NCBI RefSeq assembly: GCF_042242105.1
Contig: NC_092031.1
Span: forward strand, 18,953,662-19,017,661
Direction of reading: 5' to 3'
Origin: Pempheris klunzingeri
Lineage: Eukaryota; Chordata; Actinopteri; Acropomatiformes; Pempheridae
DNA length: 64,000 bases
Below are positions 34,871 to 46,262 of this stretch, piece by piece; position 1 is the first letter of the stretch; each line of letters opens with the position of its first letter. The translations under genes and the position numbers were made by a program. The notes below the pieces were generated by a model. That model made no database searches. It saw only the letters and a program-made list of their open reading frames with translations, and had not been told where the DNA came from.

Positions 34871-35821
34871 ACTCCCTTGCCCGATTTTTTTTTTTTTTTG
34901 ATATTTCAGAATTCCACACTCAAGAGGTCACACCCCAGACTTGGTAGTTGGTAGTGGTCTCAGCCCTGACCACATTGTGCCCATTTGTGTGGCTGATCAC
35001 AAAGGATTTTCATTCAATGTTAGTTTTATCCTAACTACCTTGTAATCACAATGCATCTGGCTGCTGCCACTGGGTTTTCAAGTTTTGTTTGTTGTCGTGC
35101 AAGTTTTCGGAGCTTTTTAGCACTGCATCTTTAACTACCATAAATCCAGGTTTTAACACCAACGAGCTGCTCTCCCTTTTTAATCACACCTGTCAGAGTG
35201 TTCTGGACTTGTTGCCCCCAACATGAAAAAAAATCAAATTGAACATTGCAGCCCTGGTTAAATTAATCTACCTAGGAATTGAAGAGGGGCAGCAGGAGAA
35301 TGGAAAACTGGTTTACATGTACAAATCTGGAAAATAAAAAAAAAAAGCAATGAAAAATTATCGAAAGGCAGTCAAAGAAGCAAGAGTGTCCTTCTTTTCT
35401 AATTTGATTTTAGTGAATCATTCTAACCCCAGAACTTTATTCAAGGTTATAGACTCTGTTATCACCCCCTCCCCTGTCATTTTACTGATCCTTCACAAAA
35501 GCTCTGTGGGAAGTTTTAACATTTTTTTATTAGCAAATGTCTTGGTTATAAGGCAACAGATTACCCCCACCCATGTTACATGTTAGTAGAGACATAATTG
35601 TTTTAGCAACTTTGACCAGTATCACTGCCTTTTTTAACAAATATCATACCAGCATGAAATCAACCACGTGCAGTCTTTATCATTCACACTACATTTCTTA
35701 AAGAGGTTATTAATACAGTTGGGTCCAAAGTTTTATTGATTAACAGCTTATTAGCAAAAGGCACTTTTCCATCTGCTTTTAAACATGCTGTCGGTCATTC
35801 TCATTTCATAATAATAATCAT

Positions 35822-37330
35822 AATAATGTATTTTATTTATAGTGCACTTTACATTAGCAAATCTCAAAGTGCTACATAAAACACCAATAGGCAAATCGAA
35901 ATTGAAAAATCAGTCAGCATCATAAAAACAACAAGAGAGAAAGGTTCTTAGTCCTTCAATACACCGTAATATCTGATGCTGCTCATGTGGGGATTCTTGA
36001 ATCCTTAATGTTGAATTCCTGAATCGTTGGGTCTCTCTCTAATAAAAGAATTTGGTCTAGACCTGGTCTTTATGGAAAGTGTCTTGAGATAACGCTGTTA
36101 TGATTTGGCGCTCTATAAATAAAGATTGCTTGATTAATTGATTGAGTCCTTTTTTAAAGGACTCTACAGTCTGTGGTGTCCTCAGATGGTCCGGAAGTGG
36201 ATTCCACAGAATTCCACAGAGCAGAAGGCCCGGTCTCCCATGGTGGCAAGTTTTGTCATGGGGATGTGGAGATGAGATGAGGTGACAATCCTTGATTTGG
36301 CTTCATCAATAGAGATATATTCAGTCCTGTTAGTGAGGTAGGACTGGAACCAGCCAAGAGTGGTGTCACAGAGCCCGTTGGTGTGGCGGAGGCGGTTGAA
36401 GAGGATGTTGTGGTCGACGGTGTCAAAGGCTGCAGACAGATCAAGGAGGATGAGGAGGGAGGGTGAGCCGTCGTCTGCTGCCATCAGCAGGTCATTGGTG
36501 ACCCTGATCAGAGCTGTTTCAGTGGAGTCAGCAGGCCAGAACCCAGACTGAAACTTTTCAAACACGTGGTTTGATTTGAGGTGATTATAAAGTTGTGCAG
36601 CAACAACTTTCTCCAGAACCTTTGAAAAGAAAGGAAGGTTTGCTATGGGCCTATAATTTGTGAGGATCTCTGGGTTGAAGGTGGGTTTTTTCAGTAGTGG
36701 CTTGATTATGTCAGTTTTCAGTGGGGATGGAATAGAGCTGGACTGGAGGGACTGATTGATCGTGGTGGTGATCAAAGGGACAAAAAGAGGAGATGTTTGT
36801 TTTGACCACAGCAGAGGGAAAGGGGTCGAGGGCACGTGGTGGGCTTCATCTTCCTGACAATGTCCAGAATCTCCTGCTGGGAGATGGGGAGGAAGGAGCA
36901 GAGAGGCTGGGAGATCCCAAACTGTGGCTCTGCAGACTGGTGAGGTGGAGTAGGTGCAGAACACAGAGCAGAGCAGATTGTGTTGATTTTGGCACAAAAA
37001 GAGTCCAGAAATGTATTGCACTGATCATCTGTAGAGTCAGAGTTTGAGGGGGTGCGTGGTCTGAGGAGATGGTGAACTGTGGAGAAGAGCTGCTTGGAGT
37101 TGCCTGGGCTGCTCTGGATGATGTTGAAGAAGTACGGTAATCGTGCAACTTTCAGGGACTTGGAGTAGGCCTTTTGGTGTTCGCGGTAGGCTTGTTTGTG
37201 GACAGTGAGGCCAGAAGCTGTGAACTTCCGCTCTAGAGCACGCGCCGCTGCTTTCATTTTCCACAGCTTGCTGTTGTACCAGGGGGCGGAGTGAGAGAAG
37301 CTGATCTGGTTCTGTCAGCAGTTGTCCAGA
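35822..37330 (-). mobile_element. L2-clade LINE (distinct subfamily) inserted in older LINE
   Basis: The minus strand encodes a pre-RT region (VHKQAYREHQKAYSKSLK) at 37257-36772, then FNPEILTNYRPIANLPFFSK, FQSGFWPADSTETALI and motif A ([19 protein letters not shown]) at 37021-36182. The 3' end at 35822-35955 has 'tttatttatagtgcacttta' and ATT/AAT triplet repeats, unlike the TTGA tail of the other L2 copies. The 3' half of the RT, including motif C, is missing. Confidence 0.75.
35962..36148 (+). mobile_element. L2 LINE 3' end inserted in the LINE above
   Basis: A 187-bp L2 3' end ('atctgatgctgctcatgtgg' to 'aataaagattgcttgattaa') with a decayed TTGA tail, in opposite orientation to the LINE it interrupts. 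Confidence 0.85.
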
Positions 37331-38244
37331 GTTTGAGGCAACAAAATGTACATAAAGTGTCTTTAAAAGTCTTTAAAAAAATGTAAAGAACTAAACCTTG
37401 ATCCTTCTGTTCAAAAGAATTTTAGGCCAATTTCTAAACTCTTTTTTTCATTTTATTCATCATTATTATTTAGTTTTGGAAATCGTGGTTTCAACCCAAC
37501 TTTTAGCTTTTATGTTTCATAATGACAGATTTGAGAAATTTCAGCCAGGTTTTAGAGCTGTACACAGCACAGAAACTGCCCTCCTCAAGGTCACCAGTGA
37601 CTTTCTTTTAGCAGCCAACAGAGAGTGAAACCTTAATTCTTTTAGATTTAAGTGCAGCCTTTGACACAGTAGATCATGCCGTTTTAATTGCCAATTAATT
37701 ACACTTCTTCTAAAACTCCTGTGGTGTTTTTACCTGTGGTGTACCGCAAGGCTCAATTTTAAGGTTCAATTTAATTTTAGATATATACGCTCCCACTTGG
37801 TCGAATCATCAAACGTTATAACGTCTTATTTTATTGTTACGCAGATGACACATGGATATACCTTCCCCTGAGGTTTCCCATGTCTGGCGATTCAAAATGC
37901 CTCGCTGCTGTTTTAGACTCTCTGCACAATGTCAAGTGTTGGATGGTAAAAAACTGTCTTCAACAGCTCCAAATCCAAAATCATATTGCTCAGTATTCCA
38001 AAACCTCAGTTAAAATAAGTTTAATTGGTCTGGCTCCAAGCTACATAGAGGAAATGTTGACACCATATGTGCTAGTTTGCAGCCTCAGACCCTCAGATGG
38101 GGCCCTGCTGTCTGTTCCAAAGTTGAGGTTTAAATCTAAAAGGACCACTTGGCTTTTGAGTCACCTGCCCGAGGAGATGAGGCTTGCAGCAAGTGACTTC
38201 TTTTTAATCACTTCTTAAAACCCATTTTTACAGACTGTTACGAC

Positions 38245-39307
38245 CAGAGCCGGCTCTACCCAATGTGGCGCCCTAGGCGAGATTTTAGATGGCGCCCCCC
38301 CTCCATCGGCGATTTACATGCACTTATAAAAGAAATCGAATAGCATTGCTTTTATCATTGTCTTTCATCAGGTAACATGTCACCAAATTTACATACTTAA
38401 CAAATCACAAATTAATACAAAAAAATCTGAAATACAATATAAATACCCTTACTACAAAATAAAAACCTGTAAATAAGTGAATAAAGAATAATAATAATAA
38501 TAATAATGTGTACTTTAAGACTGACAACAATTAACATGCTTTAGATAATATGAACTGTAACACAAGTTAAAAATCAGATCCATGAAGGGTTGAAAATGGA
38601 ATAGCATTTTGACTGACTATTAAAGGCAGGAAAAACGTTAACTAGCCAGAATGCCAGATGTAAATAAAACAAGCATAGATTAGGCCAATGTAGACACCTA
38701 CTGAGTAGGTTTAATCTATACAGATGATCCCTAACAGTAAAGACCTCTCCATGCCGCTCAGCTACAGAAATATAAAACTGCTTATTTACTGATTAGCATA
38801 CGATGTTGAGGCTGATCGCTCAGAAGCAAGTGAACAACCTGCTGTTCCACTGTGATAACTGCTACACCTGTGATAACTGCTACACCTGATGCTTGCTGTG
38901 ATAACTGCTACACCTGATGCTGCTTCACGTCATGACTGGATCTTTATTTTACCTCTTTCTTTCTCCCGTTTTTCCTCTTCTTCTTTTCTTTTTTTCTTCC
39001 CTGTGCTCCGGACTGTTTCGGTCGTTTTGACATGTTTACAAGGTTCTCTGGGGTCACATCAATAAATTCGCCCCTCCCCCCACAGAGAGCGAGCAGGTAA
39101 CGATCAGCCGGAGGGGAGGGAAGGGGGGCGCCCCCGCATTGCTTTACATTTGAATCAATGTGAGCTTTTCCATTTTAAGAGTTAATAGTAATAACCAGTT
39201 TTAATATAATTATATTTAAGGTATTTTCTCCCCCTTTTGTGGCGCCCCCTGGAGGCCACGGCGCCCTTAGCATTTGCCTATATTGCCTATTGGAAGAGCC
39301 AGCCCTG
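38245..39307. mobile_element. Non-autonomous hAT transposon with 8-bp TSD
   Basis: The left end starts CAGAGCCGGCTCTACC. The reversed right end starts CAGGGCTGGCTCTTCC. The flanks are GTTACGAC (38237-38244) and GTTAAGAC (39308-39315), an 8-bp target duplication with one mismatch, diagnostic of hAT. 'tggcgccc' motifs recur near both ends (ggcgccctagg; ggcgccccctgg). The 1,063-bp body is AT-rich and has no transposase. Confidence 0.88.
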
Positions 39308-39506
39308 GTTAAGACCAGAAACACACACAGGAGGATGAACTCAAAAGCTCGACAAATGGTGCAATTTAATGTTGCACAAGATACAACCAGGACAGGACAC
39401 CAAAAAACAGACTCAAAAAGAATAAAAAAATACTATACAAATAGATACTAACCTGACTAGACTCAAAAAACATTCACTAGGAGAAACTCTTGCTAACACT
39501 GACTAA

Positions 39507-39882
39507 TGTTGTGGATTTTTCCTCTTCAAGAATAAAGTTTCTGAAGTGAAAAGAATGTCTTTGAATATTTTATTCTTGCAAGAAGGAGCAGTCTGATACA
39601 GAGAGTTAAGCAGTCTGTAGGAGAGGCTCAGAGTATGCATCTCGAGCAGTTATCTTTATACCAAAGGATTATTGCCATTGAACATCTGCAGGGAGAGACA
39701 GGATGTGTCGGGTTCACCCAACAGTCAAGACCCTGTGCAGACATCTTATGCAGAAGTGGAAAAAGGAACTGAGGCACACACTGGTAAAAAGAAACAGAGA
39801 GTTAAACCCATAGTGGCATTTTGATAGATGTCAAAGCTTAATAAAAATGTCAAAGGTGCATAAGTTAAAATTTTCCATTGCA
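39507..39882 (-). mobile_element. Retroviral-type LTR
   Basis: On the minus strand a purine tract (rc of 39883-39897, AAAAGGGGTGGGAAA-like) precedes TGCAATGG. The LTR then has a TATA-like GGTATAAAGATAAC near plus 39655-39668, about 90 bases further an AATAAA (plus about 39568-39575), and ends CCACAACA. The order polypurine tract, U3, TATA, poly(A) signal, U5, CA is that of a 3' LTR of an endogenous retrovirus or LTR retrotransposon. The internal region upstream on the minus strand (39900-40137) has no clear coding homology, so the family is unknown. Confidence 0.6.
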
Positions 39883-40137
39883 TTTCCCACCCCTTTTGAT
39901 TACAAATTAATCCAAAAAAATACGCAGTTACACAGGTTACACAGTTTTGTAACCAGTTCATCGAATTTGTAGGGGAAAATAGGTTAAGGTCTGATAACAC
40001 AAGCTCACAAGAGTAGTCATAAGTTCCTGACAGGGGAAGCTAACCTAAGATAGGAGGAAACCACCACACATACACTGTACAGCAACAGAGGGACATATAC
40101 GCAAGTTACACAAAGATAATTAAGTTGTGTGTTATGT

Positions 40138-40305
40138 TAATCAATCAATCAATCTTTATTTATATAGCGCCAATTCACAACAGCGTATTAAGACGTTTTC
40201 CATAAAGAGCAGGTCTAGACCAAACTCTTTAATTAAGAGAGACCCAACGATTCAGCAATTCAGCATTAAGGATTCAAGAATTCCCACATGAGCAAGCATC
40301 ATAAT
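40138..40305 (-). mobile_element. L2 LINE 3' end
   Basis: It has a (CAAT)n tail followed by the reversed L2 3' UTR to 'caagaattcccacatgagca'. Confidence 0.85.
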
Positions 40306-40343
40306 CCTCATTGCAGACAGACAGGCTCACACCCTCAGTCTAT

Positions 40344-41470
40344 CAGAGGCGCCGTCACGGGGGGGCCAGGGGAGGCCGCGGCCCCTCCTGAAAGAAACTT
40401 GGCCACCCCGGTGGCCCCCCCAGTTCTGATCGGTTAAGTTCACATTTGAAAATTTCGGAAAGTGTAACTACGTTGTCCGAGTGCAAGTGAAGCAGCACTG
40501 CAGCAGCTGCTGCCCAAACTCAGAGATGGACAGTGGAAGTCATTTTCAACGGCAGCTGTTGAGACAAGCAGACTACCAACAGGTAAGTCAGTCAAACAGT
40601 ACTTACTTTTAGAACAAATAGTGTGTGTTTGGTAAACTGTGTCTGTGCTGAACCTCCTGCTGGCTGCTCTCCGTTACTGAGCATCTCATTAGCTTGTGTT
40701 AAGGGCCACTAGCGTCGGATCACCAGCACCTGTGCCGTGATGCTACGGTAATTTGCAGACAATGAAGAGAAAGTCTACGGACATCTCTTCCATATGTGTG
40801 ATGATGCAGGCCAAGATAACAGCAAACCCATGAACAGACAGGGACAGAAACAGAGCAGGGCAGAGGAGCAGGGTCAGGCAGCGACAGGTCCAGAGAACAG
40901 GGAAGAAGTAAGGCAGCAGGCCAGACAGGAGACAGCTGTTCATCCTACTGCTGGACCAACAGGTGACCTTGGAACAGGGTCCCTCATGAGGAAATGAATG
41001 GCAAGAGAGTAACTTCACCTGGATAAACGCGTGGTAACAAGGTGTCAACACTGAGTTATGAATCCTGGTGCAACAACAGAAAGCTTCTTATTCATGTTTA
41101 CTGGTAGAAGAGTTTGAACAGTCAGAACAGAACTGACTGTGGGTCCACAATACAACTGTAATCTGGGATTACTATGGACAGCTACTCATGTTATTACCGT
41201 TGGTTTTGCTGCTGCTGTTTTAAATTCAGAGTAACTTATTTTCCTCATGTTTCATCACAGATATTTCCCAGTCAACATCAGAGGGCCCAAACAGCAGCAT
41301 CTCAAGTTTTTCCCTAGTACTCTTCAAGGAGGCAGAAGACGAGGCTTCAAGAAAGACTGGTACAGTGTGTACGCATGGCTAGAATACTCTCAGAGCTATG
41401 GTAAAATGTCTTTTGTCAAAGACAATGCTTTAGTGGACATAGTCTGTTACATGTTTACAGCAGAATAAAG
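40344..41470 (+). pseudogene. hAT/ZMYM1-like transposon, 5' fragment
   Basis: The left end is CAGAGGCGCCGTCACGGGGG, a hAT-like terminus. A first coding piece begins MKRKSTDISSI at 40762 and, after a small frame disruption, continues in an Arg/Gln/Glu-rich stretch to about 40985. A second exon starts at 41261 behind an AG acceptor (ttcatcacag). Its relevant frame reads DISQSTSEGPKQQHLKFFPS then KKDWYSVYAWLEYSQS, the start of the TTF-type zinc finger found in hAT transposases and ZMYM1-like proteins. The homology then breaks off; the zinc ligands, DUF4371 and dimerisation domains are absent. Confidence 0.6.
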
Positions 41471-41479
41471 CTGTATTGA

Positions 41480-42550
41480 AAATAATCAAAGGCCTCTGTG
41501 TGGTGCTTTGAAACTTGAGTAGACTTGTTCCCTGTAACTGTTTAGTTCATTACATGAATGTACTCCCTAATAGTAAAGCTGTATAATACAACTACCCCAT
41601 TAGAACAATGAATTTCCTAACTCATAAATAAACCAACACTTAATAAAACAGGCTTGTACTGTATTAGTCCATGTACATCTAAGTAACATTAACTGTAAAA
41701 TTAGAAAGTATATGAGAACGTGATTCCTTAACTGTCATATTGACACTGATCTTGACTTTCCTCAATACTTACAACAGCTTTTCTTCTTGAAATTCCGTTA
41801 TTGTTTTTGTCCTGAGGAAAAACGCAAAACAACCCGGGTCCAGTCAGAGAGGATGTATTAAAGCAAAGGTCCGGAACATCATAATGTCTAACTTGAGTTA
41901 GTGTGATATATGTTGATGTAGCCTAGTAGTTGTATCAACGTCAATATGTAATCAATAACTGCCTGTCAAATAAAATAAATTCAGTATGATTCAAAAACAT
42001 TTTGACAATATTTATTGACACTTAACATTTAAGTAAACAGATACATAATACTGTAGATAGGTAGAACGTTCTTGTCTCATTAAGTCATTAAGAGCTGCAT
42101 TTAGAAATAAGAGAAAATAAATAAAATAACTTGAATAATTGCGTCTTAAAATAAAGTTCATAACTTGAGAGTTTGGCAGCAGTTTTTCCCTTTTTCTGTA
42201 ACTGTCACATCTTGACTGAACAGTCAACCAACTTTACAATATATAAATCTCAAACCTTATGGCTTAACTCGAATGCAATTGGTCTGTGCGTTTCCTGATC
42301 TGCTCAACCAATGCCGTAAACACTAGAAAAGCTGCGCCGGTTAAAATAGAAGCGTCTTGTCAAATTTAAAATCCCCTTATAATTTATTGATAATAGGTCT
42401 GGGTCTGTATAGGATGGTGTCTGGGTCCGGACCCAGACCGCAGTCCGCGGTCCGCCAGTTAGTGACCTATGCTTTAGATGATCCACGAAGATGCCACAAT
42501 CTATTACACTTCATGAGCAAAACAGGCTACAGTCATGATAACCTCTCATA
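41480..42550. other. AT-rich spacer, no recognised gene
   Basis: No coding homology was found. A short GC-rich segment at 42395-42475 ('gggtccggacccagaccgca') looks like part of a dispersed repeat but could not be classified. Confidence 0.4.
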
Positions 42551-42693
42551 TTAAGATTAACCCTTTCATGCATGAATTATGATAACCTCAATCAGGATTT
42601 TTTCACTAAGTGTTTTTATTCATCTTTAGGCATGAAAAACAAGGGTTGAACTTTATTTTTTTTCAACCCATATTTTATAAAGAAATATTTAGC

Positions 42694-42957
42694 AATCAAT
42701 CAATCTTTATTTATAGAGCGCCAATTCATAACAGCGTTATCTCAAGACGCTTTACATAAAGAGCAGGTCTAGACCAAACTCTTTAATTAGAGAGAGACCC
42801 AACGATTCAGGAATTCAACATTAAGGATTCAAGAATCCCCACATGAGCAGCAGTGGCAGGAAAAACTCCCTCTTAACGGGAAGAAACCTCGAACAGACCC
42901 AGGCTCAATGTGGGCGGCTTCTGTCAGGGTCCATGTTGGGTGGAGGTTGGACAGAAA

Positions 42958-42995
<38 letters not shown>

Positions 42996-43435
42996 CAACA
43001 CAAACAGCAACCAACATACTAACAGTGACTATAGCACTAACAATAGGAGTGTGACTAAAAAATTTGCATTAGCAATATGGTAATATTGTAAAACATGACG
43101 AGTGGCCGACGATCCGCAGCAGAGAACCACAGCAGGAGAACCAGGACCAGGATCCACAGGAACCTGAGAGATGAGAAAAGCACAGAAAGGCTCCGGGGAA
43201 GTTACCAAGTAAGTAACAGACTTTAAAGAGACATGAAGCATCAGGATGGAGAGGAAGAGGAGGAGAGAGGAGCCCAGTGCATTATAGGAGTCCCCCGGCA
43301 GTCTAAGCCTATAGCAGCATAACTAGGGGCTGGTCCAAGGCCTGAGTCAGCCCTAAACTATATGCCTTTATCAAAAAGGAAGGTTTTTAGTCTGCCTTTA
43401 TCAAAAAGGAAGGTTTTTAGTCTGCTCTTAAATGT
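42694..43435 (-). mobile_element. L2 LINE 3' part
   Basis: A (CAAT)n tail, the reversed L2 3' UTR, a (GA)n stretch and the ORF2 C-terminal end ('aaggaaggtttttagtctgc', duplicated as a 37-bp tandem at about 43360-43430). Confidence 0.85.
42957..42994. repeat. (GA)n microsatellite in L2 3' UTR
   Basis: A GA run equivalent to the (CT)n stretch found at the same place in the L2 copies near 45940-45985, 47565-47600 and 51875-51910, so it is an intrinsic part of this L2 subfamily. Confidence 0.85.
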
Positions 43436-43582
43436 ATTTATATGTGCACTCAGATGGACAGCATGCATTCTTTTAGAAATATGCATTTAACAAACAAATG
43501 AATAAAATTTTATAATAGAAGAATAAAAAAGTGTGTTGAAATGTGAAATGTGATGCATGCATAACCAAAACAAAGAAATGTA

Positions 43583-44767
43583 CACTGCATCCGTAAAGTA
43601 TTCATACCGCTTCACTTTTTCCACATTTTGTTATGTTACAGCCTTATTCCAAAAAGGATTCAATTCTTTCTTATTCTCAAAATTCTACACACAATACCCC
43701 ATAATGACAAAGAAAAATGTTTTTTAGAAAATGTTGCAAATGTATTAAAAATAAAACACTCAAATATCGCATGTACATAAGTATTCACACCCTTTACTCA
43801 ATACTTTGTTGAAGCACCTTTGGCAGCGATTACAGTCTCCAGTCTTCTTGGGTATGATGCTACAAGCTTGGCACACCTGGATTTGGGGAGTTTCTCCCAT
43901 TCTTCTTTGCACATCCTCTTACGCTTGACATTCAGGCCAAAGAGTTCAATCTTGGTTTCATCAGACCAGAGAATTTTGTTTCTCATTGTCTGAGAGTCCT
44001 TTAGGTGCCTATTGGCAAACTCCAAGCGGGCTGTCATGTGCTTTGTACTGAGGAGTGGCTTCTGTCTGGCTGGCCACTCTACCATAAAGGCCTGATAGGT
44101 GGAGTGCTGCAGAGATGGTTGTCCTTCTGGAAGGTTCTCCCATCTCCACAGAGGAACGCTGGAGCTCTGTCAGAGTGACCATCGGGTTCTTGGTCACCTC
44201 CCTGACCAAGGCCCTTCTCCCCCGATTGCTCAATTTGGCCGGGCGGCCAGCTCTAGGAAGAGTCCTGGTGGTTCCAAACTTCTTCCATTTACGAATGATG
44301 GAGACCGCTGCACTCTTTGGGACCTTCAATGCTGCAGACATTTTTCTGTACCCTTCCCCAGATCTGTACCTCGATACAATCCTGTCTCGGAGGTCTACAG
44401 ACAATTCCTTTGACTTCATGGCTTGGTTTATTCTCTGACATGCATTGTCAACATTGGGATCTTATAGACAGGTGTGTGCCTTTCCAAATCATGTCCAATC
44501 AATTGAATTCAATTCAATTGACTCCAATCAAGTTGTAGAAACATTTCAAGGATGATCAGTGGAAAAAGGATGCACCTGAGCTCAATTTTGAGTTTCATAG
44601 TGAAGGGTGTGAATATTTTATGTATGTTTTGTGTATGTGTGATATTTGAGTGTTTTATTTTCAATACATTTGCAACATTTTCTAAAAGAATGTAATCCAT
44701 TTTGAAATAAGGCTGTAACATAACAAAATGTGGAAAAAGTGAAGCGGTATACTTTCCAGATGCACTG
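43583..44767 (-). mobile_element. Tc1-like transposon with long TIRs, internally deleted
   Basis: TA dinucleotides flank both ends (43581-43582, 44768-44769). Terminal inverted repeats of about 200 bp begin CACTGCATCCGTAAAG and, reversed from the right, CAGTGCATCTGGAAAG. Both share 'cttcactttttccacatttt' and 'tgttacagccttatt', and repeat homology deep inside (gtattcacaccctt). The length is 1,185 bp against about 1.6 kb for complete relatives. The missing part is from the transposase. Confidence 0.92.
43798..44419 (-). pseudogene. Tc1-like transposase remnant
   Basis: The N-terminal frame (44419-44009) carries the DNA-binding region: LSVDLRDRIVSRYRSGEGYR, then SIIRKWKKFGTTRTLPRAGR with the GRPAKLS hook. 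A frameshift near 44060 moves to the frame 44085-43798 with the first catalytic Asp (ILWSDETKIELFGLN). After that the sequence jumps straight to the C-terminal end (RRLETVIAAKGASTKY). The segment with the second Asp and third acidic residue is deleted, so no active enzyme can be made. Confidence 0.9.
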
Positions 44768-44931
44768 TAGCTAGTGATGCATGATGTACACTTCAGTGGA
44801 CATGTGTTTAATCATAATTTCCTCCCAATATAAAATCAATACTTGGAAAATTTAGCAATTGCATGACTCCTTAGATGTTACTTGATGTCACAATATTTTT
44901 CTTACCTGCAAGGGTCTCTTTTTCTCTCAGA

Positions 44932-46262
44932 GTGTAAATGAACCAACTCACTGTTTTAACCACACTCTTGACCTTGTTTTGGCTTATGGTGTTGAAATTG
45001 AACAGTTAACAGTCTTTCCACATAACTCTATTTTATCAGACCATTACCTGATAACATTTGATTTCTTCCTACTGGACTATGGTCTATATGACAGAGAGGT
45101 CCTCACTAGATGCTTATCTGATAGTGCTGTTGCCAAATTTAAGGAGGTGGTTCCTTCAGTATTTCAGCCAGTGTGTCCCTGTGCTATGGATGACCGCTAT
45201 GCTAATCTTAGCCCCTCCCAAGTTGATTATCTGGTCGATAGTGCTGCAGGTTCACTGCGAATGACACTAGACTCTATCGCCCCTCTAAAAAAGAAGAGAA
45301 TTAAAGACAAGAGACAAGCTCCCTGGTATAACTCCCAGACCCGCGAGCAACAAACAGATTTCCAGAACTGCCTTTTTCCATCTACGTAATATTGCTAAAA
45401 TCAGGCCCATCATATCTATAGATGATGCAGAAAAATTGGTCCATGCATTTGTCACTTCTAGGTTGGACAATTGTAACTCGTTATTATCAGGCTGCCCCAA
45501 TAAGTCCTTAAAGACTCTCCAGCTGGTCCAGAACGCTGCTGCTCGTGTACTGACGAGAACTAAAAGAAGAGACCACATTTCTCCTGTACTGGCTTCTCTT
45601 CATCGGCTTCCAGTAAAATCTAGAATAGAGTTTAAAATCCTTCTCCTCACCTACAAGGCTCTTAATGGTCAGGCTCCATCATATCTTAAAGAACTCATAG
45701 TCAACCTAATGTCTGCCACTAACTTGCTATCTTCCCCGGAGCCTTTCTGCGCTTTCTCATCTCTCAGGTTCCTGTGGATCCTTGTCCTGGTCCTGCTGAT
45801 GTGGTTCTCTGCTTCCTGAGTCACTGCTGCGGATTGTCGGCCACTCGTCATGTTTTTCAATAATATCAAACTGCTAATCTTTTAGTCACACTCGTATTGT
45901 TAGTGCTATAGTCACTGCTAGTACGTTGGTTGCTGTTTGTGTTGTCTCTCTCTCTCTCCCCCTCTCTCTCTCTCTCTCCAACCGCCACCCAACGCGGACC
46001 CCTGCAGAAGCCGTCCACATTGAGCCTGGGTCTGTTCGAGGTTTCTTCCCGTTAAAGGGGAGTTTTTCCTTGCCACTGTTGCTCAATATAATATCTGATG
46101 CTGCTCATGTGGGAATTCTTGAATCCTTAATTTTGAATTCCTGAATCGTTGGGTCTCTCTCTAATTAAAGAGTTTGGTCTAGACCTGCTCTTTATGTAAA
46201 GCGTCTTGAGATAACGCTGTTGTGAATTGGCGCTATATAAATAAAGACTGATTGATTGATTG
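44932..46262 (+). mobile_element. L2 LINE with internal deletion
   Basis: The plus strand encodes the endonuclease end (CFNHTLDLVLAYG-like, seen as NHTLDLVLAYGVEIEQ) and the linker (NLSPSQVDYLVDSAAGSLRM) at 44940-45340. It then jumps, with most of the reverse transcriptase missing, to the ORF2 C-terminus (LDNCNSLLSGCPNKSLKTLQ, LHRLPVKSRIEFKILLLTYK) at 45436-45740. The 3' UTR and TTGA tail end at 46262. Confidence 0.85.

Larger units (their letters stand above)
34880..38240 (+). mobile_element. Old L2-like LINE, interrupted by younger LINEs
   Basis: The 5' part (34880-35811) has endonuclease-side traces and KNYRKAVKEARVSFFSNL. It stops at 'FKHAV' (35811). The matching continuation, 'LNLDPSVQKNFRPISKL', begins near 37381, followed by FQPGFRAVHSTETALLKVTS and RT-like sequence to about 38240. 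The gap of about 1.57 kb is the younger insertion 35812-37380. Many stops and frameshifts are present. Confidence 0.65.
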
